Of a stretch of 64,000 nucleotides of DNA, positions 1 to 8,982 are shown one piece after another. Source of the DNA: Rubrivivax sp. (GTDB taxonomy: Bacteria; Pseudomonadota; Gammaproteobacteria; Burkholderiales; Burkholderiaceae_C); contig JAIXRN010000097.1 of assembly GCA_027485165.1 (NCBI GenBank), positions 1 through 64,000 on the forward strand. The letters are read 5' to 3'. Numbering within the stretch: the first letter of the stretch is position 1; each line of letters begins with the position of its first letter. Under the pieces are notes generated by a model. The model searched no databases. It had not been told where the DNA came from and worked only from the letters and a program-made list of their open reading frames with translations. The translations under genes were made by a program, and so were the position numbers.

Positions 1-158
1 ACCTGACTCATACACCTCAGACCAGCAACCTCTCAGTCACTAACCCTCAGCACACTCGTCTGGCACTCGCCTTCAAACGCCCACGCTTATCGGCTGTATG
101 TTGTTAAAGAGCTGCTCGCCTGTCGCCTTGCGTTTGCAGCAAGAAGTGATCAGCGAAG
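1..158 (-). promoter_or_regulatory. rRNA operon leader with boxA antiterminator
   Basis: Read on the minus strand, positions 113-102 give AGCTCTTTAACA, one base from the E. coli rrn boxA consensus (TGCTCTTTAACA). The bases that follow resemble the leader that precedes 16S rRNA in Burkholderiales. The 16S gene itself would begin left of position 1 and is not in the window. The leader runs from the start site expected about 7 bases after the -10 box of the promoter at 165-193. Confidence 0.8.
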
Positions 159-164
159 CCCTGG

Positions 165-193
165 ACTATGACACGGTAGTCAGGGGTCGTCAA
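165..193 (-). promoter_or_regulatory. Strong sigma-70 promoter of the rRNA operon
   Basis: On the minus strand a -35 box TTGACG (193-188) is separated by exactly 17 bases from a -10 box CATAGT (170-165). A run of eight A (complement of T208-T215) sits upstream of the -35 box where an UP element is expected. Together with the boxA downstream this is a typical rrn P1 arrangement. Confidence 0.75.
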
Positions 194-682
194 GCACCCG
201 GCCCAACTTTTTTTTCTGGGGACGGAAACACGCCCCATCCGAACCGCTCGGTCTGCCCGCCCTTCCAGAGCTGCGGACTTGTCTGGGCCTCGGTGCTCAC
301 GCCGCTTCGAAGTCGGCACAGAGCTCATCGATGGCCGCCGCCGCGATGATGCGGGACACCTAGCTAACCGGCCAAGCTGGCTTCGCAGCCAGCCAACGAC
401 AGAACACCGACGCCTAACCGGTCAGGATTCACCCGCAAGCCACCAGTTGTGGGCCATCGGCTATGAACCGCAGCACGGCACGCGTTGGCGGAAGCCACCG
501 TGTGCCGTACGCGACCTTCTGTCTGTTCGCTTTGCGCGATGCTACCTAGCCGAACTGGCCGCGGCCTCAGCCAAGCGCTGCATCGTCCCAACCTGCCTGC
601 ATCCGTCCACAAACAACCGCTGCTTCAACTGCTTGTGCTCCATCACCATCTACCGGTCGCTTCCCATGCAGCCGATACGCAG
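194..682. other. Intergenic region, no convincing gene
   Basis: Apart from the T-run at 208-215 (UP element of the rrn promoter on the other strand) and a perfect 7-bp stem with a 4-base loop at 376-393 (GCTGGCT/AGCCAGC), nothing recognisable is seen. The open frames here have no family resemblance, no good ribosome binding sites, and overlap one another. The hairpin has no T-run, so it is not a clear terminator. Confidence 0.5.
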
Positions 683-1837
683 TCAAGCGGCTCCGCAAAC
701 GATGCCGCGCACCTCTTGCGCTATCGCCAAGCTGGCCGTCAGGCCGGGCGACTCGATGCCAAATAGCTGCACCACCCCGGCACAGCCGTGCTGCTCTGGC
801 CCGGCAATATGGAAGTCTTTTGCCGGCTCCCCAGGCCCCGACAGCTTGGGCCGAATACCGCTGTACCCAGGCATCAAGCTGTTTTCGGGCAACTGCGGCC
901 AATACCGACGGACCTCCTGCTCGAAGACCGCGCGCCTCGTGGCTGGCACGCTGTAGTCCAACGCATCGGCTTGCGCGTCGGTCACGAGCCATTCAACGTC
1001 GGGCCCGAATCGCGCCTGACCCGCCAGATCCAGCGTCAGGTGTATGCCCAGTCCTCCATCGACCGGCAGGGGATAGATCAGGCGCTGAAAGGGCGCGCAG
1101 CGCGCAAGACTGAAATAGTGGCCACGGGCCAGGAAGCGCTGTGGCACTGCCGCCGGTGGAAACCCCCGCATCCTGCCCGCGACCGCTTGGGCGTCCAAGC
1201 CGGCCGCATTCACCAGCCAACCCGTACGCAGCCGACAGACGCCGTCGCCCGTGGCCAGCGCCACGAGCCAGCCCGGTTGCACGCCTACATTCAAGCCCGC
1301 AGGCCATGGCTCGGCCAGCAGCAATTCCGTGCGGCAGACGAGGACGGCGCCATGCGCCTCGGCGTCGGCCAGCAGGGCCGTCATCAGGCCATGGCTGTCG
1401 ACGATGCCACTGCTGGGCGACAGCAAAGCCGCGCTGCAATGCAACGCGGGTTCCAATGCCTGGGCTGCGCGCCCGCTCAGCCATTGCACGTCGTCCACAC
1501 CATTGGCGCGCGCCGCCAGGGCCAGATCGCCGAGCCGCGCTTCGTCTTCCTCGCGCGTCGCCACCACCAATTTGCCGCTGCGGCGATGCTCAACACCATG
1601 ACGCTGGCAGAAGTCCATCAGCAAGGCGCGCCCGCTGACACACAGCCGTGCCTTCAGGCTGCTGGGGTCGCCATGCAGCCCGGCGTGGATGACTTCGCTG
1701 CTGCGTGACGAAACGCCACTGCCGTAGCGCGCAGCACGCTCGATCACCAGCACCTGGCAGCCGGCACGCGCCAACGCACGCGCACAAGCCAGGCCGATCA
1801 CCCCTGCGCCCACCACCACGACGTCAAATTGGTCCAT
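683..1837 (-). CDS. lhgO: FAD-dependent L-2-hydroxyglutarate oxidase-like protein
   Basis: DAO-fold flavoprotein of about 384 residues, expected to oxidise L-2-hydroxyglutarate (or a similar 2-hydroxyacid) to 2-oxoglutarate and pass electrons to the quinone pool. An N-terminal Rossmann motif VVGAGVIGLA binds FAD. The segment SSRSSEVIHAG and the C-terminal GYSGIRPKL and LFGIESPGLTASLAIA are hallmarks of LhgO/L2HGDH proteins. The start at 1837 puts the FAD motif six residues from the N-terminus, as in relatives; an in-frame ATG at 1852 is the alternative. It lies 207 bases downstream of the glutaminase gene on the same strand; both products feed 2-oxoglutarate/glutamate. Substrate is inferred from the family and could be another hydroxyacid. 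Confidence 0.75.
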   Translation of the reverse strand: MDQFDVVVVGAGVIGLACARALARAGCQVLVIERAARYGSGVSSRSSEVIHAGLHGDPSSLKARLCVSGRALLMDFCQRHGVEHRRSGKLVVATREEDEARLGDLALAARANGVDDVQWLSGRAAQALEPALHCSAALLSPSSGIVDSHGLMTALLADAEAHGAVLVCRTELLLAEPWPAGLNVGVQPGWLVALATGDGVCRLRTGWLVNAAGLDAQAVAGRMRGFPPAAVPQRFLARGHYFSLARCAPFQRLIYPLPVDGGLGIHLTLDLAGQARFGPDVEWLVTDAQADALDYSVPATRRAVFEQEVRRYWPQLPENSLMPGYSGIRPKLSGPGEPAKDFHIAGPEQHGCAGVVQLFGIESPGLTASLAIAQEVRGIVCGAA

Positions 1838-2044
1838 CCCGGCCCGTATCACTCAACACCATGCCTAACCAATGGACGCAGACCGTCCCACGCCAGGCGT
1901 CCAGCCCTACTGCCTGGGGCATCTGGGCCGCGACTGGGACCAGCACTCTTGTGCAGGCCCGACGCGCGCCAGCACCCCATCGCATGACGAAGTGGCTGGC
2001 CCGTGGATGCCCGAACCGACCGCTGAGACACCGCCCCGCCATCA

Positions 2045-3901
2045 TCAGGACGACAGCGCCGCCACTTCCGCCGTGAGCCTGACCGTGGTGTCACCCAATG
2101 CGCAGACCATGTTGTGCAAGAGCCGCACCATCAGGCCAGGCTGTGTGCGGGCCAGATCTGCAAAGGCATCGGCGCTGAGGCGGGCGCAGTGAACGGCTGT
2201 GTCTGCACGCACATCCGCGCTACGCCGCCCGCCCTGCACCAGGGCCAGTTCACCAAAGCTCATGCCTGCTGACAGCGTGGCCAGGCGCTGCTGGCCGCCC
2301 TGCGGCCGGTCGACCAGCACACTCACTTCACCAGCCAGCAGGAAGTAAAGACCGTCAGCCTGGTCACCGCGCCGCAGCACCAGGCTGCCTTGTTCGAAGT
2401 GCAGGGTCTGCAGCGTATCCACCAGCGGCCGCCACTCCGCTTCGCGCATGCCCGCGCACAGCGGCTGGCTGCGCAGCTGCTGCACCAGGTCGCCCTGCAC
2501 CGCTGTGACGCCACCGCTTACAGGCCGCACGTGGCGCAGCAGCAGCTGACGTTCGGCCCATTCCAGACCCAGGTCCAGCTGGGGCTGGAAAACCAGGGCC
2601 AGCGCAGCACGCGGGTCGAGTTCCTGACCCAAGCCAGCCAGCAGGTCGCCGCGCCGCACGCGCGTGAGCACCAGATGCTGGTCACGGGCCGCACAAGTGG
2701 CCACCAGCCCTTCCAGCAGGCGCAGTGCCGCATCGTCGGCATGCTGCACGCGTTCAAAGTCCAGAACGGCAATGTCCATGTCGTGCCGAGCATGAACGAC
2801 CGCGCGCACCACGGGTTCCAGGGTCGAAAACCGCAGGTCGCCTTGCAGCTCGAACACCTGCACGCGGCTGCCCTGAGCCTGCAGCACGGCTTCGTCAGCA
2901 GCCGCACGTCGGCGTTTCGACCGCAGTTCCGCCAGACTGTATCGGGCCCGCAGCCCTGCTGCCACGGGGCGCGGCGGCTTCAGGAAATGCAGGCCCAAGT
3001 CGCGTGACAGCGCTTCGCAGGCCCTGACGCCACGCACGCTGTTGCCGCGTTCGTCCAGCAGGGGAGAAAACACGCCGATCCCCAGCTGCCCCGGCAGCAC
3101 GGCCAGGATGCCGCCACCCACGCCGCTCTTGGCCGGCAGGCCCACACGCCAGGCCCATTCGCCCGAGAAGTCGTACATGCCGCAGGTCGTCATCACGCTC
3201 AGCATCGGCCCGATGACATCGGCAGACAGCACCCGTTGCCCGCTGTGTGGATGCACACCGCCGTTGGCCAAGGTTGCCGCCATCAGGGCCAGATCGCGAC
3301 AGTCCACGCGCACCGAGCACTGGCGAAAGTACAGTGCCAGCGCGGGTTCGGGGTCGCCCTGCAGGATGTCGTAATTGCGCAGCAGGTGGCCGATGGCACG
3401 GTTGCGGTGGCCGGTGCTGCGTTCAGATTCGAACACCGCCTCGTCCACGTCCAATGCGCGCCCGGCGCAGGCCGACAGCGTTTCCAGAATGCGCTGCCAA
3501 GCTGGGGCATCGCCTTGGCCGCGCACCAGGGCGGCGGTGGCGATGGCGCCGGCATTGATCATCGGGTTGCGCGGGCGCCCGGTGCCAGGTTCCAGGCTGA
3601 TGCTGTTGAAAGCATCGCCAGACGGTTCCACGCCAATGGCCTGCGCCACACGGCCGGCGCCCTGGTCTTCCAGAGCCATGCCATAGACCAGCGCTTTCGA
3701 TATCGACTGCATGGTGAAGAGCACGCGGCTGTCGCCAACCTCGTAGACCTGTCCGTCAACGGTGGCCACAACAATGCCGAAGTGCGCCGGATCGGCCTTG
3801 GACAGCTCGGGGATGTAGCTGGCCACGCGGCCTTGGGTAACGGCGGCCAGACGGGCATGCAACCTTTGCAGGTTGTCAAAGATGGGGCAATCTACAGGCA
3901 T
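2045..3901 (-). CDS. glsA: Glutaminase with C-terminal STAS and cyclic-nucleotide-binding domains
   Basis: Hydrolyses L-glutamine to glutamate and ammonia. Residues 1 to about 310 form the beta-lactamase-like glutaminase domain: the catalytic Ser-X-X-Lys is S66-I-S-K69, followed by NPMINAGAI and the loop SGEWAWRVGLPAKSGVGGG. The usual enzyme ends near residue 310; this one has 618 residues. Residues about 350-460 look like a STAS domain. About 490-610 resemble a Crp-type cyclic-nucleotide-binding fold (LYFLLAGEVSVLVDR, then SFGELALVQGGRRSADVRA with the phosphate-binding-cassette pattern). The architecture suggests nucleotide or protein-partner control of glutamine breakdown. The catalytic assignment is firm; the regulatory ligand is unknown. 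Confidence 0.9.
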   Translation of the reverse strand: MPVDCPIFDNLQRLHARLAAVTQGRVASYIPELSKADPAHFGIVVATVDGQVYEVGDSRVLFTMQSISKALVYGMALEDQGAGRVAQAIGVEPSGDAFNSISLEPGTGRPRNPMINAGAIATAALVRGQGDAPAWQRILETLSACAGRALDVDEAVFESERSTGHRNRAIGHLLRNYDILQGDPEPALALYFRQCSVRVDCRDLALMAATLANGGVHPHSGQRVLSADVIGPMLSVMTTCGMYDFSGEWAWRVGLPAKSGVGGGILAVLPGQLGIGVFSPLLDERGNSVRGVRACEALSRDLGLHFLKPPRPVAAGLRARYSLAELRSKRRRAAADEAVLQAQGSRVQVFELQGDLRFSTLEPVVRAVVHARHDMDIAVLDFERVQHADDAALRLLEGLVATCAARDQHLVLTRVRRGDLLAGLGQELDPRAALALVFQPQLDLGLEWAERQLLLRHVRPVSGGVTAVQGDLVQQLRSQPLCAGMREAEWRPLVDTLQTLHFEQGSLVLRRGDQADGLYFLLAGEVSVLVDRPQGGQQRLATLSAGMSFGELALVQGGRRSADVRADTAVHCARLSADAFADLARTQPGLMVRLLHNMVCALGDTTVRLTAEVAALSS

Positions 3902-4127
3902 GGCGAAAAGGGCCGGACGGAAGCTGTGCGGAAAAGCTTCAAGGAGTTTGCGATAGCCCCGGCAGACCGCGCCGGGCGTTCAGACCAGTAGCACTTGGCT
4001 GCGATAGCGGTTCCGCTCGCGGCCGGTACACAGCCAGATCAAAGCCAAATCTAGGCCGGCACACACCGAACCCAAGGCTACTAGCAGGTTCTGTGCGCGA
4101 GCTTACCGTTCCAGCCGGCCCACGGCC

Positions 4128-4154
4128 TCAAGCGCTGGCCTCAGCGGCCGATAC
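4128..4154 (+). promoter_or_regulatory. Sigma-28 (FliA) promoter for the chemoreceptor gene
   Basis: TCAAGCGC (4128-4135), 11 bases, GCCGATAC (4147-4154): this matches the enterobacterial FliA consensus TAAAGTTT-N11-GCCGATAA at the exact spacing, with 7 of 8 bases in the -10 element. The chemoreceptor ATG is 52 bases downstream. The rest of the 304-base gap 3902-4205 shows nothing else. Confidence 0.75.
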
Positions 4155-4205
4155 CTCAGCACGGGTGCAGTCACCAGCGGCTGCTAAACATCTGGGGGAA
4201 TTTCC

Positions 4206-6653
4206 TTGAGCAAAGTCACGTCCTCGCCGTGGTCAGTCCTGACGCGACCTGGCTTGGCGCTCATGCGCCGGCTCGGCTTTGCGCAGCGGCTGACGTTCAT
4301 GGCCCTGGTGCTGCTCTTGCCCTTGGGCGGGCTGATGGTCTTCACCATCGACAACCTGCGCGGCCGCCTGCAAGAAACCAAGGCGGAAATACGGGGTAGC
4401 GCCGTGGTGTCGGCCACGCTCGAAGTCGCCTTGCTGACGCAGAAACACCGCGGCCTGGTGCGCCTGGCCCAGGCTGGCGGCACGGGCCTGGACGAGACGA
4501 TCAAGACCGTGCGCCAGGACCTGGCCGCCCGGCTGGCCAGCCTGGACAGCCAGGTGCAAGCCAGCCCCGCGCTGCAGCTCCAGTCGCAGTGGCAACCGCT
4601 GCAGCAGGCACTGTCCGGCCTGGCCGCTGGCCAGCATCCCGCAGACCCCGCTGCCAGCTTTGCGCTGCACACCCAGCAGGTGCAAGGGCTGATGGTGCTG
4701 GTGATGCGCAGCGCCGAAGCCAGCGGCCTGCTGCTGGACCCGGAGGCCAAGACCTTCCACCTGATGCACCTGGCGGTGGAAGATCTGCTGCCCTGGACCG
4801 AAGCGTTGGGCCGCCTGCGCGGCCAGGGTTCTGCCCTGGTACAGCTGCAGGAAACCGACCTGCGCGCCTGGCTGCCTATGGCCGAACAGCTGGCCGTGCT
4901 GGACCGCGTACTGGCCGGTGCGCGCGACAAGGTCGAAGCTGCGTCGCGCGCGGGCGAAGCAGCGCCGACCGGCTTCGACGAAGCGATCACCCAGGCTCAG
5001 ACCTTTGCCGCGCAGGTGCGTGGCCTGCTGAAGCAAGGTACTGCCGGCGTGGACGCGAAAAGCTACTTCGCTGCCGGCACGGCTGCCATCGACGCGGCAT
5101 CGGCCAGCGGGCGCGCCGCCAGCGCCCGGCTGGAGAGCCTGCTGGACGAACGCGCACAGCGGCTGCAGATCCTTTTCATGGCCGCTTGTCTGGCGGGAGG
5201 TTTCGCGCTGTTGGCCATCGCCTACTTGTCCTACAGTTTTTACAGGGCCACCGGCGGCGCCCTGCTCGCCCTGCAGCGCAACGTGGCGGCCCTGACGGCC
5301 GGCAACTTCAGCGCGCAAACCGTGCTGCTGGGCCACGACGAAGTGGCCGATGTGGGCCACAAGCTGGACGGCATGGCAGCCCGGCTGTCAGAGATCGTGG
5401 CTGACATCCGCAGCAACGCCAGCATGGTCACCAACGCCGGCATGCGCCTGGCCGCCGATACCAAGGCGCTGAACGAACGTACGGAGTCGCAGGCCGCCAG
5501 CCTGGAAGAGACTTCGGCCAGCGTGCAAGAGCTGACCGAGGCACTTTCTGCCATGGCCAGCTCGGCGCAGGCCGCAGACCATTTGGCCAAACGCGTGCAC
5601 GCCATGGCCGAAGAAGGCGGCCAAGCCATCGGCACGTCCGTGACCACGATGAAGGACATCCAGAGCAGTTCGCGCCGTGTGCATGACATCGTGGGCGTGA
5701 TCGAAGGCATCGCCTTCCAGACCAACCTGCTGGCCCTGAATGCCGCGGTCGAAGCCGCGCGGGCGGGCGACCAGGGCCGCGGCTTTGCCGTCGTGGCCAG
5801 CGAGGTCCGCACCCTGGCGCAGCGCAGCTCGGCCGCAGCGCGCGAGATCAAGGCGCTGATCAACGAATCCGTGCGCCATGTCGACCAGGGCGTGCACCAG
5901 GTGGCAGGTGCCAGCGACGCCTTCAGTGGCATCGTCCAGGGCATCGGCCAGGTGGCTGAACAGGTGCGCGCCATTGCCGGCAGCGCCGGCCAGCAAAGCA
6001 GCGGCGTGCAGCAGATTTCGCAGGCTGTGGCCCAGATCGACGCCCTGACACAGCAGAACGCGCAGATGGTGGAACAGGCAATGCAGAGTTCAGACCTGTT
6101 GAGCCAGCGCGCCGGCCGCCTGTCGGGCGCGGTAGCCAACTTCACGCTGCGCCAGGGCAGTGCCGACGAGGCTTTGTCGCTGGTGCAGCGCGCGGTCGCC
6201 CTGTACCGCCAACAGGGCAACCCGGCGCTGGCAGAGATCACCGGCAACGGCGAGGCCTGGACCGACCGCGACATGTACGTCTTCGCGCTGGACCGCCAGG
6301 GCGTTTACCGCGCCTTCGGCGGCAACCCGGCGCGCTGCGGCACGTCGGTGCGCGACGTGCCGGGGGTCAACGGCGAACAGCTGGTACGGGACGCCTTCGA
6401 ACGCGCCGAACAGGGCGGCGGCTGGGTGGACTACCGCTACACCCACCCCAGCACCGGCGAAGTGGCCATGAAGACGTCCTACGTCGAAGGCGTGGAACGC
6501 GACCTGGTGCTGGGCTGCGGCGTCTACAAGCGCGACGGCGGCGCCATGCCCGCACAGCCGCGCCCGGCAGATGTGGCGCAGGCCGCCCTGGGGCAGGCCG
6601 CCAGGGCCGCGGCAGGCTCACGCGCCACGCTGAAGGCAACGCAGCGGGCCTAG
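4206..6653 (+). CDS. Methyl-accepting chemotaxis protein with C-terminal Cache-like domain
   Basis: Transmembrane chemoreceptor of 815 residues. A first membrane segment at about residues 28-48 is followed by a helical, periplasmic four-helix-bundle-like region (50-318), a second membrane segment (323-346), HAMP (347-400) and the methyl-accepting signalling domain (about 400-640). That domain holds the conserved hairpin tip ([20 protein letters not shown]) that docks CheA/CheW. After it come about 130 further residues (roughly 655-785) with Cache features ([38 protein letters not shown]), which would lie in the cytoplasm. A FliA promoter precedes it, so expression should follow flagellar class III timing. 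Ligands are not predictable. Confidence 0.9.
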   Translation: MSKVTSSPWSVLTRPGLALMRRLGFAQRLTFMALVLLLPLGGLMVFTIDNLRGRLQETKAEIRGSAVVSATLEVALLTQKHRGLVRLAQAGGTGLDETIKTVRQDLAARLASLDSQVQASPALQLQSQWQPLQQALSGLAAGQHPADPAASFALHTQQVQGLMVLVMRSAEASGLLLDPEAKTFHLMHLAVEDLLPWTEALGRLRGQGSALVQLQETDLRAWLPMAEQLAVLDRVLAGARDKVEAASRAGEAAPTGFDEAITQAQTFAAQVRGLLKQGTAGVDAKSYFAAGTAAIDAASASGRAASARLESLLDERAQRLQILFMAACLAGGFALLAIAYLSYSFYRATGGALLALQRNVAALTAGNFSAQTVLLGHDEVADVGHKLDGMAARLSEIVADIRSNASMVTNAGMRLAADTKALNERTESQAASLEETSASVQELTEALSAMASSAQAADHLAKRVHAMAEEGGQAIGTSVTTMKDIQSSSRRVHDIVGVIEGIAFQTNLLALNAAVEAARAGDQGRGFAVVASEVRTLAQRSSAAAREIKALINESVRHVDQGVHQVAGASDAFSGIVQGIGQVAEQVRAIAGSAGQQSSGVQQISQAVAQIDALTQQNAQMVEQAMQSSDLLSQRAGRLSGAVANFTLRQGSADEALSLVQRAVALYRQQGNPALAEITGNGEAWTDRDMYVFALDRQGVYRAFGGNPARCGTSVRDVPGVNGEQLVRDAFERAEQGGGWVDYRYTHPSTGEVAMKTSYVEGVERDLVLGCGVYKRDGGAMPAQPRPADVAQAALGQAARAAAGSRATLKATQRA

Positions 6654-6787
6654 AAGACCGCAGGGCACGGGGTACGGGCACGCGCCAGGCCGTATCGCAC
6701 CGGCTGGCAGAATGCCCGGCAAGGGGCCGGCAGCCCACGGGGCTGCACGTTTTCCCGCCTTGTTCCAGCCGCTTCTCGTCGTCCACC

Positions 6788-8689
6788 TTGCCCCTGCCGC
6801 CGCTGCGTGTGCTGTCTGTCATCCCGCCGATGACGCAGCTCAACACGCCCTACCCTTCCACCGCCTACCTGACCGGCTTCCTGCGCTCGCGCGGCGTGGC
6901 GGCGCAGCAGGTGGACCTGGCGCTGGGCCTGGTGCTGGCGTTGTTTTCACCCACGGGGCTGCAGGCTCTGCAGGCCGCCGTGCAGGCGCTGGCACCCGCG
7001 CGGCGCGGGCCCAGCCTGCTGGCCTTCGACGAACAGTTCGACCGCTACGCCGCCACGCTGGCGCCGACACTGGGCTTTCTGCAGGGGCGGGACCCGACGC
7101 TGGCGCACCGCATTGCCGCACGCGGCTGGCTGCCGGAAGGCCCACGCTTTGCCACCCTGGACCACTATGTGCACAGCCCCGAAGGCGGCGACCCGCTGGC
7201 CTGGGCCTTCGGCGCGCTGGGCCAGCAAGACCGCGCACGCCACCTGGCCACGCTGTACCTGAACGACCTGGCCGACGTCGTGCGCCAGGCTGTGGACGAA
7301 CGCTTCGAATTCGTGCGCTACGGCGAAAGCCTGGCCAGCAGCCAGCCCAGCTTCGACCCCCTGGCCCAGGCCCTGGCCGCACCGCCCACGCTGGTAGACG
7401 AGTTGCTGCAGGGCCTGGCCCGCGAAGCGCTGGCCATGCACAAGCCCGACGTGTTGCTGCTGTCGGTGCCCTTTCCGGGCGCGGTCTATGGTGCCTTGCG
7501 CATCGCGCAGGCCGCGAAGGCGGTGCAGCCGCAAGTACGCATCGTGCTGGGCGGCGGCTACGTGAACACCGAACTGCGCGAACTGGCCGAACCCCGCGTC
7601 TTCGACTTCGTCGACGCCGTGACGCTGGACGCCGGTGAACGCCCGCTGCTGGCGCTGCTGGAACACTTCGCCGGCCAGCGTTCGGCAGGCCGCCTGGTGC
7701 GCACCTTTCTGCGCCAGGAAGGCGCCGTGCGCTACATCGACATCGGCGAAACCGACATCCCGTTCGAAGACGTGGGCACCCCCACCTGGGACGGCCTGCC
7801 GATGGGCCAGTACCTGTCGCTGCTGGACATGCTCAACCCCATGCACCGGCTGTGGAGCGACGGCCGCTGGAACAAGCTGACGGTGGCGCACGGCTGCTAC
7901 TGGAAGAAGTGCAGCTTCTGCGACGTCAGCCTGGACTACATCTCGCGCTTCGACGCGGCCAGTGCCGAAACCCTGGCCGACCGCATCGAGGCCATCGTGA
8001 AGGAAACCGGCCAGACCGGGTTTCACTTCGTCGACGAAGCCGCACCGCCGAAGTCGCTGAAGGCGCTGGCAGCGGAGATCCAGAAACGCCAGCTGCAGAT
8101 CAGCTGGTGGGGCAACATCCGCTTCGAAAAAACCTTCACGCCCGAACTCTGCCTGCAGCTGGCCGACAGCGGCTGCATCGCCATTTCAGGCGGTCTGGAA
8201 GTGGCGTCTGACCGGCTGCTGAAGCTGATGAAAAAAGGCGTTTCGGTCGACCAGGTGGCGCGCGTCACCAAGGGCTTTGCCGACGCCGGCGTGCTGGTGC
8301 ATGCCTACCTGATGTACGGATTCCCCACCCAGACCGTACAGGACACGGTGGACGCGCTGGAATACGTGCGCCAGCTGTTCGAAGCCGGCTGCATCCACAG
8401 CGGCTATTTCCACCGCTTTGCCTGCACCGTGCATTCGCCGGTGGGCAAGGCACCGCAGGACTACGGCGTCACGCTGCTGCCGCTGCCGCCCGGCCAGTTC
8501 GCGAAGAACGACATCGGCTTCGTCGACCCCACTGGCACCGACCACACGGCGCTGGGCCAGGGGCTGAAGAAGGCGCTCTACAACTACATGCACGGCATCG
8601 GGCTGGACGAGGACGTGCGCAGCTGGTTTCCCATGCGCGTGCCGCGGCCCACCGTAGCGCGACACCGCATTGCGCGGGCACTGGGCTGA
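6788..8689 (+). CDS. B12-binding-domain radical SAM protein
   Basis: Cytoplasmic protein of 633 residues. The middle third (about 215-300) reads like a cobalamin-binding Rossmann domain (LLLSVPFPGAVYGALRIAQAA, IVLGGGYVNTEL). A radical SAM barrel follows, with the iron-sulphur motif HGCYWKKCSFCD around residues 367-378; the first two Cys are separated by four residues rather than the usual three. Downstream motifs (GFHFVDEAAPP, WWGNIRFEK, ISGGLEVASDRLLKLMKKG, LMYGFPTQT) are normal for the superfamily. The start codon is not certain: it is a TTG at 6788 giving MPLPPLRVLSVIPP, with no strong ribosome binding site. It is followed by convergent genes. The substrate is unknown. Confidence 0.8.
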   Translation: MPLPPLRVLSVIPPMTQLNTPYPSTAYLTGFLRSRGVAAQQVDLALGLVLALFSPTGLQALQAAVQALAPARRGPSLLAFDEQFDRYAATLAPTLGFLQGRDPTLAHRIAARGWLPEGPRFATLDHYVHSPEGGDPLAWAFGALGQQDRARHLATLYLNDLADVVRQAVDERFEFVRYGESLASSQPSFDPLAQALAAPPTLVDELLQGLAREALAMHKPDVLLLSVPFPGAVYGALRIAQAAKAVQPQVRIVLGGGYVNTELRELAEPRVFDFVDAVTLDAGERPLLALLEHFAGQRSAGRLVRTFLRQEGAVRYIDIGETDIPFEDVGTPTWDGLPMGQYLSLLDMLNPMHRLWSDGRWNKLTVAHGCYWKKCSFCDVSLDYISRFDAASAETLADRIEAIVKETGQTGFHFVDEAAPPKSLKALAAEIQKRQLQISWWGNIRFEKTFTPELCLQLADSGCIAISGGLEVASDRLLKLMKKGVSVDQVARVTKGFADAGVLVHAYLMYGFPTQTVQDTVDALEYVRQLFEAGCIHSGYFHRFACTVHSPVGKAPQDYGVTLLPLPPGQFAKNDIGFVDPTGTDHTALGQGLKKALYNYMHGIGLDEDVRSWFPMRVPRPTVARHRIARALG

Positions 8690-8718
8690 CCCGGGCTGCA
8701 CCGCTGGCGCAGGGCTGA

Positions 8719-8982
8719 TCAGGGCCGGGCTGCGGACGCGGACGCGGACGCGGCAGGCTGACTGGCCGGCGCCACGATCACGGCAGCCACCCCACCGACA
8801 CAGGCCGTGGTCTGGCCCGCGGTGCAGCGCTGTCGGTCGGGCTGCGGCGGCGGCTTGAAGTCGGCTGCCCCGGGCCGGCCCATCACGTGGCTCAGGATCA
8901 GGTAGGCCGTGCCCAGCGCACACACCAGCACCAGCAGCCGCCGGCGCCAGGACATGGCCGGAAAACGATCGACGTCATACAT
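8719..8982 (-). CDS. Small single-pass membrane protein, unknown function
   Basis: About 87 residues. The chosen ATG at 8982 overlaps the end of the upstream dehydratase gene by 8 bases, suggesting translational coupling; the open frame extends further 5', but inside the dehydratase gene. A positively charged stretch (SWRRRL) precedes one hydrophobic helix (about residues 15-33). After it come a short soluble part with two Cys (QRC, TTAC) and an Ala/Ser tail (ASASASA) encoded by hexanucleotide repeats near 8729-8746. No family is recognised; it could be a minor envelope protein or a non-functional frame. Confidence 0.5.
   Translation of the reverse strand: MYDVDRFPAMSWRRRLLVLVCALGTAYLILSHVMGRPGAADFKPPPQPDRQRCTAGQTTACVGGVAAVIVAPASQPAASASASAARP

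Noticed and set aside
376-393. 7-bp hairpin as a terminator
   Set aside because: No T-run on either strand and it is about 290 bases from the end of lhgO.
279-992. Several overlapping frames between the rrn promoter and lhgO
   Set aside because: They overlap each other and the lhgO 3' end, have no ribosome binding sites and no recognisable domains.
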